A DNA stretch of 64,000 bases from positions 10,155,886-10,219,885 of the forward strand of contig NC_063171.1 of assembly GCF_023159225.1 (NCBI RefSeq), given 5' to 3'. This stretch comes from Perognathus longimembris pacificus (taxonomy: Eukaryota; Chordata; Mammalia; Rodentia; Heteromyidae). Shown piece after piece: positions 37,856-49,399 of this stretch. The position numbers and the translations under genes are program-made. A model generated the notes under the pieces. The model saw only the letters and a program-made list of their open reading frames with translations. It was not told the origin of the DNA and made no database searches. Position 1 is the first letter of the stretch. Every line of letters starts with the position of its first letter.

Positions 37856-38011
37856 AAGTTCCTCTGTCTTGCTTTGCCTAGGGCACATAGACAAAGTTCT
37901 ATCAAAACAAACAAACAAATAAATGAAGACAATGGGGTGAATATCAAGTCTGATGCACTACCAGTTCTTATAATATAGCAAGGAATGATTCTCACACTTT
38001 AATTTTATTTT

Positions 38012-38320
38012 TATTTAAGTATTTTGAGGTACTGCCTCTTAAACTCTAGACCTTGTACTTGCTAGATAAGAGATCTATCACTTAAGCTATACCTCCAGCC
38101 CTTCTTTCTTTAGTTATTATACAGATAGAACATTTCACTTTTTGCCTGGGACAGTCTAGGCTCACAGTCTTTCTATCTATGCCTCCCAAGTATCTAGAAT
38201 TACAGCTATGAAATATCAATTATTGAATCTCACTAATTTTTTGACTGATTAGCCTTGACCTACAATCTCTGCTTCCTAAGCAGTTAGGATTACAGTCATG
38301 ATTCACCATGCCATGCAAGG
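38012..38320 (-). mobile_element. Antisense B1-dID-like SINE followed by a B1 piece
   Basis: tatcacttaagctatacctc (tRNA-like arm reversed), gcctcccaagtatctagaat (7SL arm), then a second 7SL piece with cttcctaagcagttaggatt. Confidence 0.65.
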
Positions 38321-38833
38321 TAAACTTTAAAGCATGTGCTAGCCATCTTTCCATTAAGAAATGTAACAAGTATCTGAGATAAGTCAATGTAAAAAAACAA
38401 GGTTTTGGACATTGGCCCATGCTCAAATTGACTTCTGGCTTTGGGCCTGTGGCAAGGGCACATCAGGGGGCCATACAATGAAGAGCAAACTATTCATTTT
38501 GTGGCATCCAGGAAGCAAAGAGAGGAAAAGGAAGGAGCTAGGATCCCAAAATCCCCTTCAGTGGCTCAGCCAACTAAGATGACTTCCTGCTAGGCTTTCC
38601 CTCTAAAAGGTTCTGTCCCCTCCTCGTCATACCATAGGCCTTTATTTACCACACAGAGCTTTGGGGGACACTTAGACAAACTGTAGCATGGAGTACATTC
38701 AATAATTCTGTGAGAGCTTCACCCTTAACTTACAGGATTTTCTTTGAACAGATGGATTTGCAAGCATAGTAGAAATATGCCATGGAATCTAGCCTATTTG
38801 TATATTGGAATTGGTTTTAAAAGGAAAAATATA

Positions 38834-39045
38834 TTGCTGGGTACAAATGGCTCATGCTTATAGCTACTCAAGAGGCTGAGCTTCAGAGGATCATGGTTAG
38901 AGACCAACCTGGGAAAAAGCATCCATGAAACTCTACCTCCAATTAACTGGCAAAAAACTGGGCTGGAGGCATGTCTCAAATAATACTGCCAGTCAAGAAA
39001 GCTGAGCAAACATGAAGCCAGAGTTCAAGCACTGAAAAAATAAAA
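38834..39045 (+). mobile_element. B1-dID-like SINE
   Basis: gctgggtacaaatggctcat, gctactcaagaggctgagct; right arm of the older form, gggctggaggcatgtctcaa, ending gagttcaagcactg. Confidence 0.75.
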
Positions 39046-39145
39046 GAAGGAAGGAAGGAAGGAAGGAAGAAAGGAAGGAAGGAAGGAAGGAAGGAAGGAA
39101 GGAAGGAAGGAAGGAAGGAAGGAAGGAAGGAAGGAGAGGAAGGGA
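39045..39145. repeat. (GGAA)n microsatellite
   Basis: About 23 GGAA units on the tail of the preceding SINE, ending about 50 bp before window exon 8. Confidence 0.97.
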
Positions 39146-39178
39146 GCAAAGAAGGAAAATATGTTTGTCTAAATGTAA

Positions 39179-39343
<165 letters not shown>

Positions 39344-39537
39344 TGATAGTAATCTTTTGAGAGATTTAAAAGATCCATGTAAAGTCAAATCTATGTTTCT
39401 TTCATTATGAGAAAAGCCTTCCTCAACCAAAGAATATGTGATACAAATTTCCTGCATTTTATTATACCTGTATTTATAGCTTTATGTTTTGCTTTTAGAA
39501 CATTAATTCATCTACAGTTTATTCTTCAGGGTGTTTT

Positions 39538-39732
39538 TTGTTGTTGTTGTTGTTGTTGTTGTTGTTTTGGAGTTTGAACCCAGGACCTTCCACTTGCTAG
39601 GTATGCATTTAAACAATGTCCCCACCCCCTTTTGCTCTGGCTATTTTTCACCTAAGATAGGTTTGGATTGTAGTCATACTATTTACACTTCCCACTATAG
39701 CTGGGATGACAGGCATATGTGACAGCACCCAC
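39538..39732 (-). mobile_element. Antisense B1-dID-like SINE with (TTG)n tail
   Basis: (TTG)n, tttgaacccaggaccttcca, cttgctaggtatgcatttaa, and a reverse 7SL arm with tagctgggatgacaggcata. Confidence 0.75.
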
Positions 39733-40073
39733 TTTTTTTTGTTGTTGTTGAGATGAATATTTTTCCCAGGCTATCTTGGAAATACTTTCCTCCAGGAATC
39801 TCCATCCAGATTACAGGTATGGGGGGCTGAGGATATAGCCTAGTGGCAAGAGTGCCTGCCTTGGATACATGAGGCCCTAGGTTCGATTCCCCAGCACCAC
39901 ATATACAGAAAACGGCCAGAAGTGGCGCTGTGGCTCAAGTGGCAGAGTGCTAGCCTTGAGCGGGAAGAAGCCATGGACAGTGCTCAGGCCCTGAGTCCAA
40001 GGCCCATGACTGGCCAAAAAAAAAAACAAAAAACAAAAAAAAAACAGATTACAGGTATGAACCATAGCACTAG
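39733..40073 (-). mobile_element. Antisense B1 split by an ID-Geo insertion
   Basis: gagatgaatatttttcccag, ctatcttggaaatactttcc on the left and agattacaggtatgaaccat on the right of the ID-Geo copy form one reverse B1. Confidence 0.7.
39821..40044 (+). mobile_element. ID-Geo dimeric SINE, young subfamily
   Basis: Full-length, with the marker cttgagcgggaagaagcc and aaggcccatgactggcc. Perfect TSD agattacaggtat, duplicating part of the B1 it entered. Confidence 0.94.
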
Positions 40074-40597
40074 GCTTAGAACTTTTATGTGTGAGAGCAT
40101 GAATTCCTATGTTCTGAAGAAGTCCTATGGCTTTTTTAGGCAAGATGGTATCTGGTATTTATATATGCATTTTTATGGGTAAAAGCCCAAAATTTTATCA
40201 AACCTCAAAATAAATATATTAAATTAAGAATAAACAGAGAATTGGTTTAGAATCAATGCAGAAAACATCCAGAGAACTTTGAGGAATTCCAACCTCCTTG
40301 GGATAAATGAAGTAGAAGATAGGAAATTAAGCCATTTGTGGTGAAGAAATGGAAGAAGGACCATATAAAAAGTTTTGGGGGGAAATGGAGGATGGATATA
40401 TTCTTAGAGATGCAGACCCTTCTTCTATAATATATTGTGATGACATCGAGGCTGGGCTCTGCAACCAGACCCTTAAGGCACAAATCTACTTAAAAGTTGT
40501 GTGGTGGGAAAGTATGTACCTCTCTGAAGCTCCATTCCATCTCTAAGTAGCAGTTATAACCATTCTTGCTTGTAAGGTTATTGTAAGAATTATTTTC

Positions 40598-40925
40598 CCA
40601 GGTTCAGTGGCTCACTCCTGTTAATCTCAGCTACTTGGGAAGTTATACAAGAACATCATAGGTCCACGCAAGCATAGACAAAATGTTAGTGAGATCCTAT
40701 GTCCAAGAACAAGCTGAGCATAGGGATTCACCTCTCTCATCTCAACCGTATGGGAATCAGAAATATAAGAATCATGGTCTGAGGCTGACTCCAGGCAAAA
40801 GGGCAAGACTCTTTCGGAAAAATAACTAAAGCAAAAAAGGTTGGAGGCATTGGCTTAAGTAGTAGTGTTTTGATTTGCCTTATTAAATGTGAGGCTCTGA
40901 GTTAAAACCCAGTACCATCAAAAAT
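40598..40925 (+). mobile_element. Trimeric SINE: 7SL-like + 7SL-like + tRNA-like arm
   Basis: First 7SL body ccaggttcagtggctcactc ... gtgagatcctatgtcc; second gctgagcatagggattcacc ... aagaatcatggtctgaggct; then ggttggaggcattggcttaa ... gagttaaaacccagtacca. Same order as 8515-8930. Confidence 0.6.
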
Positions 40926-40927
40926 TC

Positions 40928-41117
40928 TAAAGCTACTCAAGAGTTTGAAACCTGGAGGATCAGGTTTGAATTATTCCAGATAGAAAAGTCCAAGACTCTT
41001 ATCTCCAATTAACCAGCAAAAGACCAAGCTTTTTTGTGGCTCGAATGGTAGAGCACCAGCTGTGAGCAAGTAAGTTGGGTAAACATGAGTAAGTTCAAAC
41101 CCTAATACTGGCAAAAT
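40928..41117 (+). mobile_element. B1-headed dimeric SINE
   Basis: agctactcaagagtttgaaa, cttatctccaattaaccagc, right arm tttttgtggctcgaatggta and gttcaaaccctaatactggc. Confidence 0.75.
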
Positions 41118-41205
41118 GAAAAAAGGAAGAAAGGAAGGAAGGAAAGGGAAAGGAAGGAAAGGGACTAAGGGAGGGAGGAAGGGAGGGAGGGAGGGAAGAA
41201 AAGAG
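41118..41205. repeat. GGAA/GGGA purine tract
   Basis: About 85 bases of GGAA, GGGA and GGGAA units on the SINE tail. Confidence 0.93.
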
Positions 41206-41214
41206 TGAAGATTT

Positions 41215-41605
41215 CTAGTGCTATGATAAACTGCCTGAGATAATATACTTAAAAGGAAGAAAGGTTTTGTTGGCTTACAGTTTAGAAGTGTCAGTCCTTG
41301 GTCATTTGGCTCTAATGCTTTGGAACGGTGGTGAGGCAGGACTTTTCGGTGGGAGAACATGGTAAAGGATTCCTATTTACTTTAGTATATCCAGGAAACA
41401 GAGATTTATTTTTTTAAGGAGGGTGGTAATGAGGGAGCTGGGGAGAGAAAAAAAGAAAAAGCATGCATGTGTAGTGTCCCACCAATATCCCTTCCAAACT
41501 TTTGATGACTTAACTTTCTTCCTTTAGTTGCCTACCTCCTCCAGGTATTATCACCTCTCCAAAGAGGTGCCCTTTGGGGAATATTCTAGATCTAAACTAC
41601 AGCAG
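41215..41605 (-). mobile_element. Antisense MaLR-type LTR remnant (probable)
   Basis: aactgcctgagataatatac, gttttgttggcttacagttt, then ctacctcctccaggtattat and ccaaagaggtgccctttggg follow the reverse MLT/MST pattern. Assignment from memory. Confidence 0.45.
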
Positions 41606-41847
41606 TATCTGAGACTGTAACTGCAACAGATTCTGCCCCTACACATACTGCTTGTCTTTAGATAAAAATATCAGCCTTCTGCTCTATATAGAGTTCCTGC
41701 CCCCACAAAAAATCCTTTGACAAAGCAATACTTAAATATATAGCCAACGTGAGGTTTAATTTCTAAAATATGATTGTCCAATGATGTTATCATAGTAATC
41801 TTAACCAGCTCCTTTGGAAATCCCTTTGTGCTTACACAAAATATAGC

Positions 41848-41950
41848 TATGTCTGGTGATACATGCCTATAATCTCAGCACCTGAGAGGCTGAGATAAGG
41901 AAGATTATGAGTTTGAGCATAGCATAGACTATGTCTCAAAAAGAGGAAAA
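41848..41950 (+). mobile_element. B1 SINE
   Basis: gtctggtgatacatgcctat, aatctcagcacctgagaggc, agcatagactatgtctcaaa. Confidence 0.8.
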
Positions 41951-42837
41951 TAAGAACAAAGGAAGGAAGTAGAAAATTTAAGAATACCAGTTTTATTGTT
42001 TTAATATACTTTATAACCTTAGTGTTTTCATCATTTCAGGAGGAATGTATGTCTGGTAAATTCTCATACTTTAATTATCTCAGTTTCTGTGGGTTCAAGC
42101 ACTTGACTCTTATTAAACCAGTGTTCATTATATTGTAAAATCCTTACCAATAGCTTGAAAAACTTACTAATTAGAGTTTCTTTAGCAGTCATGAAGCCAA
42201 TCAAATATTCAGTAGCCTGACTGAAAGCATCTAATTCCTTTTATCATGTGTAATTTATTGAACTGTCACAGTTACAGGGCCTGCAGTAGTCAAAAATGCA
42301 AGTTATTCATAATTGAAAACATACTTCCCCCAACGACACTCTTGTTGATTAGTGACAGCCTACCACATTGCTTGATGTACAGTTTATGCACCCTGATGAC
42401 TCAAAATATACAGTACATGCTGTTTTGCTCAGCACAGTGAATATGTTAAATATGCAGGGACAGTTGGAAAAGCTTGAAAAGACAAAATTGCCTGCAGGGA
42501 AAAACAAAACAAAACATGACAGAACAGAATATTAATCAAAAAGAGAGAAGAAAACACAGCAGATTTCCTAAGCACTATTTGTTACCATCAAGAATTTTAT
42601 TTTTTTATCAACTTTGTTTCCACTAATCATTTTAAGAACTAAGCTCTCCCGTGAAGTTTCAGAATATGAAGCACTGAAAGATTAGCTAGGATAAATTAGG
42701 GGTTCTGCATGTAAAGCTTTGTGCTTTATTCAACAAATAGGAGGTGTGGAGTGGGCTCTATGAAGCTTATATGCATCTGATTATATTCCTAAACTCTTAG
42801 AATTCAAAATATAATAGCTCAAATAAGGCAAGTCTAC

Positions 42838-43066
42838 AGCCTGGTGCCCATGATTCATGCCTGTAATCCTAGCTATTCAGAAGGCTGAGATCTACAAGAT
42901 CACACTTCAGAAAGATGCCAGGCAGAAAAGTCCATGAGACTCTAGCTCCAAATAACAAGCAAAATGCCAGACTGGAAGTGTAGCCCAAGTGGTAGAGCAC
43001 TAGCAGTGAGCAAGCAAGTTAAGATAGAGTAAGGGGCACTGAGTTCAAATCTGGGTATCAGCTACC
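42838..43066 (+). mobile_element. B1-headed dimeric SINE
   Basis: gattcatgcctgtaatccta, aaaagtccatgagactctag; right arm ggaagtgtagcccaagtggt, gagttcaaatctgggta. Confidence 0.8.
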
Positions 43067-44024
43067 AAGTCTATAGATAGGTATAATAAAATGTAGAGTG
43101 CAAGTCAATAGGTGCAATCACTTTTCTTCTGGAGACAGCATCCAGAGGTGAGAGTGCTCATTCCAGAGGGTGCTTTGGCCAACATAATCCAGAACTCTCT
43201 GTGATCCCAATGGTCCTAGTTCTTAACATATTTAATACATTGGCAGTGAAAATCATGGTAGGTAAGACTGCATTATTCAATTTGAAATGTGTAGCTGAAA
43301 ACCTGCTTGTTTCCTCATTTGTATAATACTGCTATCTAGGCCTCTACTCTTCCAGGAGTAATCTTCTTGCCTTTTGAGCACCCAATTGTGAAACATGAGG
43401 ACTAGAAGGAATCCTAAAGATGATTATTTTTCTCATGAGGAAATACAGATCCTGATGAAGAGTTCAATTTACCACAAGTCATGCAAGCAGTCATCCGAAA
43501 GAGCTGAGCTTGAATCAGTTGGCTTTGCTCCCAGTGTCTCCCCTGCCCACTGTGACCACCTGCATTCAGCACTCTCTCTTTCTTTTCTCTGTGAAATAAG
43601 CTAGCGCATTTCATCAAAAGAGATGAGCTTAGATAAAGTGACTCACCAACTAAGATAAGACCTTGCTTAGAGAAAAAAAAATCCTGTCTTTGATAAGTGG
43701 CTTTATCTAAAACTTGGCTGAGTAAAAATAGAAAGAAAATCAAAAGAAAAATAGCAAGGAAGCAAGAAATTAACCCCCTACAAACCACAATACATCACTT
43801 ACAATCTCAACTCCTATCTTTTGATTGATACTTTCTATGAATACTTATAAACACTCAAAATCTGGAGCTATTATGATTTGTATATCTGCATAAAAGTACC
43901 ATTCCCTCCTAAATATTTTTCAGAATGCACCACATAGACAGGGGCTTAGAATCAGGATACTAATCATATTAACTGCCCAGTAAAACATACACAATCCTAT
44001 TTATTGTCACAATAAAATCTTTTG

Positions 44025-44150
44025 GAAGTGATGCTGTGGGTCAAGGAAGTGGCGCTGTGGATCAAGTGGTAGAGCACCAGCCTTGAGCTGAAGAGCTCAG
44101 GGACAGCACCCAGGCCCAGAGTTCAAGCCCATGATCAAAAAAAAATAAAA
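44025..44150 (+). mobile_element. Free-standing Geo-like right arm with duplicated start
   Basis: ggaagtgatgctgtgggtca is followed directly by ggaagtggcgctgtggatca, so the arm's first 20 bases occur twice. The remainder is a standard right arm ending gagttcaagcccatga plus an A-tail. There is no ID or 7SL head. It splits a MIR. Confidence 0.75.
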
Positions 44151-44154
44151 ATTA

Positions 44155-44235
44155 AAAAATCTTTATCCCTATATCCTGCAAAGGGACATACTCAAGGTTA
44201 CAGAGCTAATAAATGATAGAGCCAGATTTCAAACA
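44155..44235 (+). mobile_element. MIR 3' part
   Basis: catactcaaggttacagagc, taataaatgatagagccaga and tttcaaac match the MIR core/3' region ('caaggtcacacagctagtaagtggcagagc'). Confidence 0.6.
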
Positions 44236-44403
44236 AAAACAGACTTACACAAACTACTTAGTAAACACAAAACATATAATTATATGTCTATCATCACTAA
44301 AGAAATTGAAGGCTCATCAGATAAACAAGAAAGAGATATGTAAACAGACAACTATAAATCAAGAAGGTTCAGTGCTATAGAAATTACGTGAAAGCAGAAC
44401 TAG

Positions 44404-44475
44404 TGTAGGAGGTGTGGCTCAAGAAAAAAAAGCAGCTCCTGTCTAGCAAGCACAAATCAGAGTCCCAACCTCCAA
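44404..44475 (+). mobile_element. tRNA-like (dID) SINE fragment
   Basis: aggaggtgtggctcaagaaa, tgtctagcaagcacaaatca, with an A-run in place of box A spacing. Confidence 0.5.
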
Positions 44476-45014
44476 AGAAAAAGAGAAAAAGATAGCAGAA
44501 TAATGAAGACTGAAGAAAAGGCCTCAACTCCATCAGGAGCCAGAGAAAGTAGAGAGGAAATGGTAGAATTTAGTCTAAAAGTGTATGCTTTCGTCATCGT
44601 AGGTAGACTTTCTGCAGTGATAGTACCTAGAATTTCATCATATTCTCTTTTGGTCTTTTTCCCACATTTTTATGAACATCAATTGGGCATGCACACATGC
44701 ATCACAATGGACCTTGAAATCTTACCTTTTCAGTCCCCCTTTCTCATTCCTCCTCCCCCTTCCCAAACCAGTCTCAACAAGCTACATTGTTCCATTTTCA
44801 TTCATGTACATGAACTCTTCATATTCTTAATATTGAATAACATACCAGGTACACAGTAATTTCTAGATAAATTTTGACCACTGGTGTTAATAAGAGTGGT
44901 ATGAGGCTTTAAGCTTAAGAAATTTATCATGTATTCATCTACCATAGTTTTTTAAATATCTTGGTTGCTATTTTAATAAACTTGAGTGACCATATATTAA
45001 AAAAAATATAGACT

Positions 45015-45330
45015 TGGAAGTTTAAACAAAACAAATTCATGTTCTTACAGTTCTGGGGTACTTCAAGTCCAAGGTACCAGGAATGCCAGTTCCTAGTGAG
45101 GACCACTCCTGGCTTGAGAAGACCCTGTGCCTTGCTGTATCCTCCAATGACAGGGAGAAAGAAGGACAGCAAACTCTCAGTGTCCTTTTCCTATAAGGGT
45201 GATAAGCTCATTACAGGGCCCCATCTTTAAGCCTAATTAAGCCTAATTATCTGCCCAAACCTCACCTCCAAGTTCCATCATATTGAGGGTTACAGCCTTT
45301 GAAACATGAAATTTGAGAAAACACAATTTA
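45015..45330 (-). mobile_element. Antisense MaLR-like LTR remnant (probable)
   Basis: cttacagttctggggtactt, tccaaggtaccaggaatgcc, cctcacctccaagttccatc, tattgagggttacagccttt follow the reverse pattern of MLT-type LTRs. Confidence 0.5.
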
Positions 45331-45629
45331 TTTTATAGAAGTTGCTTGAGAAATGAAAGCTTAAAAATCCAGCTTATTTTTCCAGCTGACATTACTCCAA
45401 GATTTTAGAGCCTCTGGAATGAAACTGTTGAGCTTCCTGAAGGAGTAATATGAACATTTAACAAAGATTTTTCTTCGGTAAGAGTTGTTTTCTCTCTCTT
45501 CCAGCACTTGATAGTTAAACTTCTGAGCTGGGATTCGTTTATCAATACTGAAATTACTGAAGTTATACTGAGTATGTCCTCAAGTCTTTAACAACTGTAG
45601 GACCACACTGGATATCACATAAAAACAGA

Positions 45630-45830
45630 AAAAAAATCTGCATTCAAAGCACTTACAATCTAGTAGACAGTCTAGATAGACAATATAGTAACAAATGATG
45701 ATGGTGAGTGGGGAGATGGTATTCCATTCGAGAATATGAAAGCATTCTGTCTGGAATATTGCTGGAAGGGTATTTGTACTAACACTTGAAGGATTGGTTT
45801 GGATGAGAATGAAAAGGATAAAGGAAATGC
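45630..45830 (-). mobile_element. Antisense L2 remnant
   Basis: cacttacaatctagtagaca, ggtattccattcgagaatat and ctggaatattgctggaaggg resemble reverse L2. Confidence 0.45.
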
Positions 45831-46238
45831 TATGCTTCTTTTTTCATGCAACTCAACAAAGTAATCAGAATTTCCATATATGGCTGGCAATGGAGATCCA
45901 ACTATCAAATCACCTAACTTCCCACACCACCTTCATGCCCAACAGACACTCTGAACATGTATAAGTCTAGCAATTAAGTGCATTTCCCCATACAGATTTT
46001 GAGCATAGCCAAATACGTGCTACCAGATTAATCAAAATGAGCTTATTGAATTTTAGGGATTTTATCTATAAGAAGTGATTCATAGAATGCATTTATGTGT
46101 ATATTAGAAACATTGTGATGCCATCCCACAGTCTAGCGTTTCTTGATAATGAGCAGATGCTTAGGAATGCACTTCATAGAGGAGGAGGAGAAAGAGGAAA
46201 AGGAGGAGGAGGAAAGTTGTTTAAAAGGACAAAGTGAG

Positions 46239-46340
46239 AGCTGGGCATAGAGATGTACATCTGTAGACCCAGCTATTCAGAAGGTATGTGTGTTGGGCAG
46301 GAATTCAAGGTCAGACAGGTGAGACACTGAATAAAAAAAG
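46239..46340 (+). mobile_element. B1-like SINE fragment
   Basis: gagctgggcatagagatgta, ctgtagacccagctattcag. It follows a GGA-rich tract at 46180-46225. Confidence 0.6.
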
Positions 46341-46498
46341 TAGATATAATGATGTATCTAGAAACATATAATTTTTAGAACATAACAGTAATAACAGGGA
46401 AGTACAATTAATAATTAGGGGGTAAAGGATCTTTTTAAATTAAAAAAAAGTATGCCCTATAGGGCATGTTTAAATCTTTTATCATAGACTCACATGAT

Positions 46499-46722
46499 TT
46501 TTTTTGTTGGTAGTGAAACTTGAACTTGGTGCCTGTCCCTGAGCTCTTTTACTCAATGTTAGTACACTCCCACTTTGAGCCACAGTATCACTTCTGGTAT
46601 TTTGTTAATTGGAAACATGAATCTCAGGGACTTTCCTGACTGGGCTGGGTTCAAACCATGATCCTGAGGTCTCAGACTCCCAAGAAGCTAGAATTACAGG
46701 CATGAGCCACCATTGCCTAGCA
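46499..46722 (-). mobile_element. Antisense B1-headed dimeric SINE
   Basis: cttgaacttggtgcctgtcc, ttgagccacagtatcacttc, then gagccaccattgcctagca. Confidence 0.85.
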
Positions 46723-47192
46723 GATTTTTAACAATTAAAATACAGTGCCTATACTGTAATGATAATCACATATATATCACATGTTTTCACAGATGTATGG
46801 TAGAAAACAAGATGGTTTAATGGTGGAATTTTCCTCTTCTCCTGGTTTCTTTTCTTGTTATAATGCTTACATAATTGAAGAATCAAAACAAACAAATGAT
46901 TGAAAGACTCTTTGGAAGGAAGTAAAGAATAAATAATATATTCATGCATGAAGAAGTAGGGAAGGGTTGAATCAAAACAAGGACCCATGAAATATTTAAG
47001 AAGGCCCACATGCTGATGTGTAAATAAAAAATGACAAAACATCCTTAACAATGAGCAGCAGACACAAGCCAAGACCAGCCACTTAGCTAGTCTGTCACAG
47101 CACTTTCCATTAAACAACAACCACAAAAGAAAAACAGAATTTATCTGTCATTAAGAGAGAGATCTTCCAGGAAATTGAAACAAGAGGGATTT

Positions 47193-47323
47193 TTTTCTTC
47201 ATTTAGGTGGTTAATTGGAGATAAGAGTCTCACAGCCTTTCCTGCCACTACTGGCTTCAAACCATGATCCTCAGATCTCAGCTGCCTGAGTAAGATTACA
47301 GGTGTGAGCCACCAGTGCCCAGC
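47193..47323 (-). mobile_element. Antisense B1-headed SINE, 7SL arm, next to exon 9
   Basis: ggtggttaattggagataag, cagatctcagctgcctgagt, gtgagccaccagtgcccagc. It ends 32 bp before the exon 9 start, so the branch point may be close to its 5' edge. Confidence 0.88.
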
Positions 47324-47327
47324 ATAA

Positions 47328-47510
<183 letters not shown>

Positions 47511-47567
47511 TAACCAAACCAAATGACATAAAATTTTCCCTGAAAATTAAGTACTGGATGACCTGGG

Positions 47568-47570
<3 letters not shown>

Positions 47571-47608
<38 letters not shown>
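47571..47608. repeat. (TG)n microsatellite
   Basis: About 18 GT units, 75 bp downstream of the exon 9 donor. Confidence 0.97.
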
Positions 47609-47610
<2 letters not shown>

Positions 47611-47730
47611 ATACTTGACTAAGATAGCACAAGAAAAACCATGTATAAAGACAAGCGTAAAAGAAAAATTATTAGGAAGAGAGCCAATATTATAAAACAC
47701 AGAGGTTGTCTATTAAAGAGAAAACATATA

Positions 47731-47960
47731 AGCCAAGTCCTAGTGCCTCATGCTTGTAATTGTTGCTACTCAGTAGGCTGAGATCTGAGGACTGCAGTTT
47801 CAAGATAGCCCTAACTAGAAAGCCTAAGACTTGTATCTTCAATTAATCACAGAAATAGCTAGAAGTGGTGCTGTAGCCCAAGTGATAAAGTGCTAGCCTT
47901 GAGCAAAAGGAGCTTAGGGTCAGTGCCCAAACCCAGAATTCAAGCCCCAGAACCAGTGAA
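47731..47960 (+). mobile_element. B1-headed dimeric SINE with (AG)n tail
   Basis: gtgcctcatgcttgtaattg, gctactcagtaggctgagat; right arm gaagtggtgctgtagcccaa, aattcaagccccagaacc. Confidence 0.85.
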
Positions 47961-47962
<2 letters not shown>

Positions 47963-48026
<64 letters not shown>

Positions 48027-48066
48027 TCAGAGACAGAGACACAGAGACACAGAGACACAGAGACAG
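47963..48066. repeat. (AG)n then (ACAGAG)n microsatellite
   Basis: About 30 AG units turn into ACAGAG units; it starts on the SINE tail. Confidence 0.97.
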
Positions 48067-48221
48067 AGTATAACAAGATACATTCCTCATGGATTAAGGC
48101 CATAGAAGTTCTAGAAGAAAATATAGGTGAATATTTATATAATTTTAGGCTAGTTTCTATTCAGAGCTCTTATGGCTAATAATCAGAAAATAAACAATAT
48201 ATAAACATCTGAATTCTATGT

Positions 48222-48326
48222 ACTATTGTAATAATAGCTGTCATTTATCAAATAGTTATCACATACCAGGCACTGTGCTAAGTATTTTACATACACATCT
48301 CATTTAATGCTAATAACAACTCTATA
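48222..48326 (+). mobile_element. MIR, 5' part
   Basis: accaggcactgtgctaagta, ttttacatacacatctcatt, aatgctaataacaactctat: a well-preserved MIR core. Confidence 0.85.
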
Positions 48327-48410
48327 GGCCTGAGGATGTAGCTCAGTGGTAGAACTTGTGCTTAGCATGCACAAGGTTCTTAGTTTGAGCCCCAGAATAG
48401 GAAAAAAAAT
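48327..48410 (+). mobile_element. ID SINE inserted in MIR
   Basis: ggatgtagctcagtggtaga (box A), cttagcatgcacaaggttct, gtttgagccccag (decayed box B), A-tail. Confidence 0.88.
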
Positions 48411-48414
48411 TTAC

Positions 48415-48530
48415 TCACTTGTGAAGGAGGTGAGATCTAAGCAATGTCACACAGTCACACAGTAACCTTGTGGTTCCGTGTAGAGAATCCCATATGCTCT
48501 TCTATCCCAGAGAGCTTTCTAAAGTTAAAG
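48415..48530 (+). mobile_element. MIR, 3' part
   Basis: tgtgaaggaggtgagatcta and gcaatgtcacacagtcacac continue the MIR on the far side of the ID. Confidence 0.65.
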
Positions 48531-48685
48531 CTAGAAAATAGAGAAGGCAGAAATGCAACAAAAATGACAAAGACTGGAATACTATTCTTAAACAGGAAAA
48601 CAAACCAATGAACAACAGAACTGATAAATGAGTATGAAATAAAGAAGAAAGAGGAATGAAAGAAACAGGTTTTTAAAACAGACAT

Positions 48686-48930
48686 GATGCCCAGCATTGG
48701 TGGCTTATTCCTGTAACTCTAGCTTCTCAGGAAGCTGAGCTCTAGAAGCCAACGGAGGCAGAAAAACCCATTAGACTCCATCTCAAAAGTAACCAGTAAA
48801 AAAATAAAAATAAAAATAAGAAAAACCAGGAGGTAATGGCTCATGTGGCAAAATGCTAGCTTGTGAACAAGAAAATGGAACAAGTTCAGGGTCTTGGGGG
48901 CAGGGGTGGAGAAGAAGAATAGGAGGAGGA
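48686..48930 (+). mobile_element. B1-headed dimeric SINE, old
   Basis: gatgcccagcattggtggct, gtaactctagcttctcagga; A-rich linker; right arm taatggctcatgtggcaaaa. Confidence 0.65.
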
Positions 48931-49013
48931 GATGAAAGGAAGGGAAAAAACACTTGTTTACAGAGTGCTTAGTGAGGATCAAAAAGAATAGCATTGAAAA
49001 AGACCACACTAAG

Positions 49014-49227
49014 GCGGGGAATATGGCCTAGTGGCAAGAGTGCTTGCCTCGTATACATGAAACCCTGGGTTTAAATCCTCAGCACCATATATATAGAAAA
49101 GGTCAGAAGTGGTGCTGTGGCTCAAGTGGCAGATTGCTAACCTTGAGCAAAAAGAAGCCAGGGACAGTGCTCAGGCTCTGAGTTTAAGTCCCAGGACTGG
49201 AAGGAAGGAAGGAAGGAAGGAAGGAAG
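49014..49227 (+). mobile_element. ID-Geo dimeric SINE with (GGAA)n tail
   Basis: ggaatatggcctagtggcaa, decayed box B gtttaaatcctcag, Geo arm with cttgagcaaaaagaagcc. Tail is about seven GGAA units. Confidence 0.92.
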
Positions 49228-49399
49228 AGATCAAACTAGCATGTATACAATGCCCTAACCTCCCTTTCATAATTTCTTTAGTAATATTTGACTGGTAAAG
49301 CAACAAGGGTTACACCATGTGACATATTGCCCAGTAAGAAGAAATACTTAGTAATTATATGTGAAAAGTAGGTCTAGTAAAGGGTTCCAAATGAAAATT

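Noticed and set aside
43414..43788. 124-codon - strand frame
   Set aside because: No domain, no splice context and no family resemblance; length is within chance for AT-rich DNA.
47890..48105. Frame with an Arg-Glu repeat
   Set aside because: Translation of the (AG)n microsatellite on a SINE tail.
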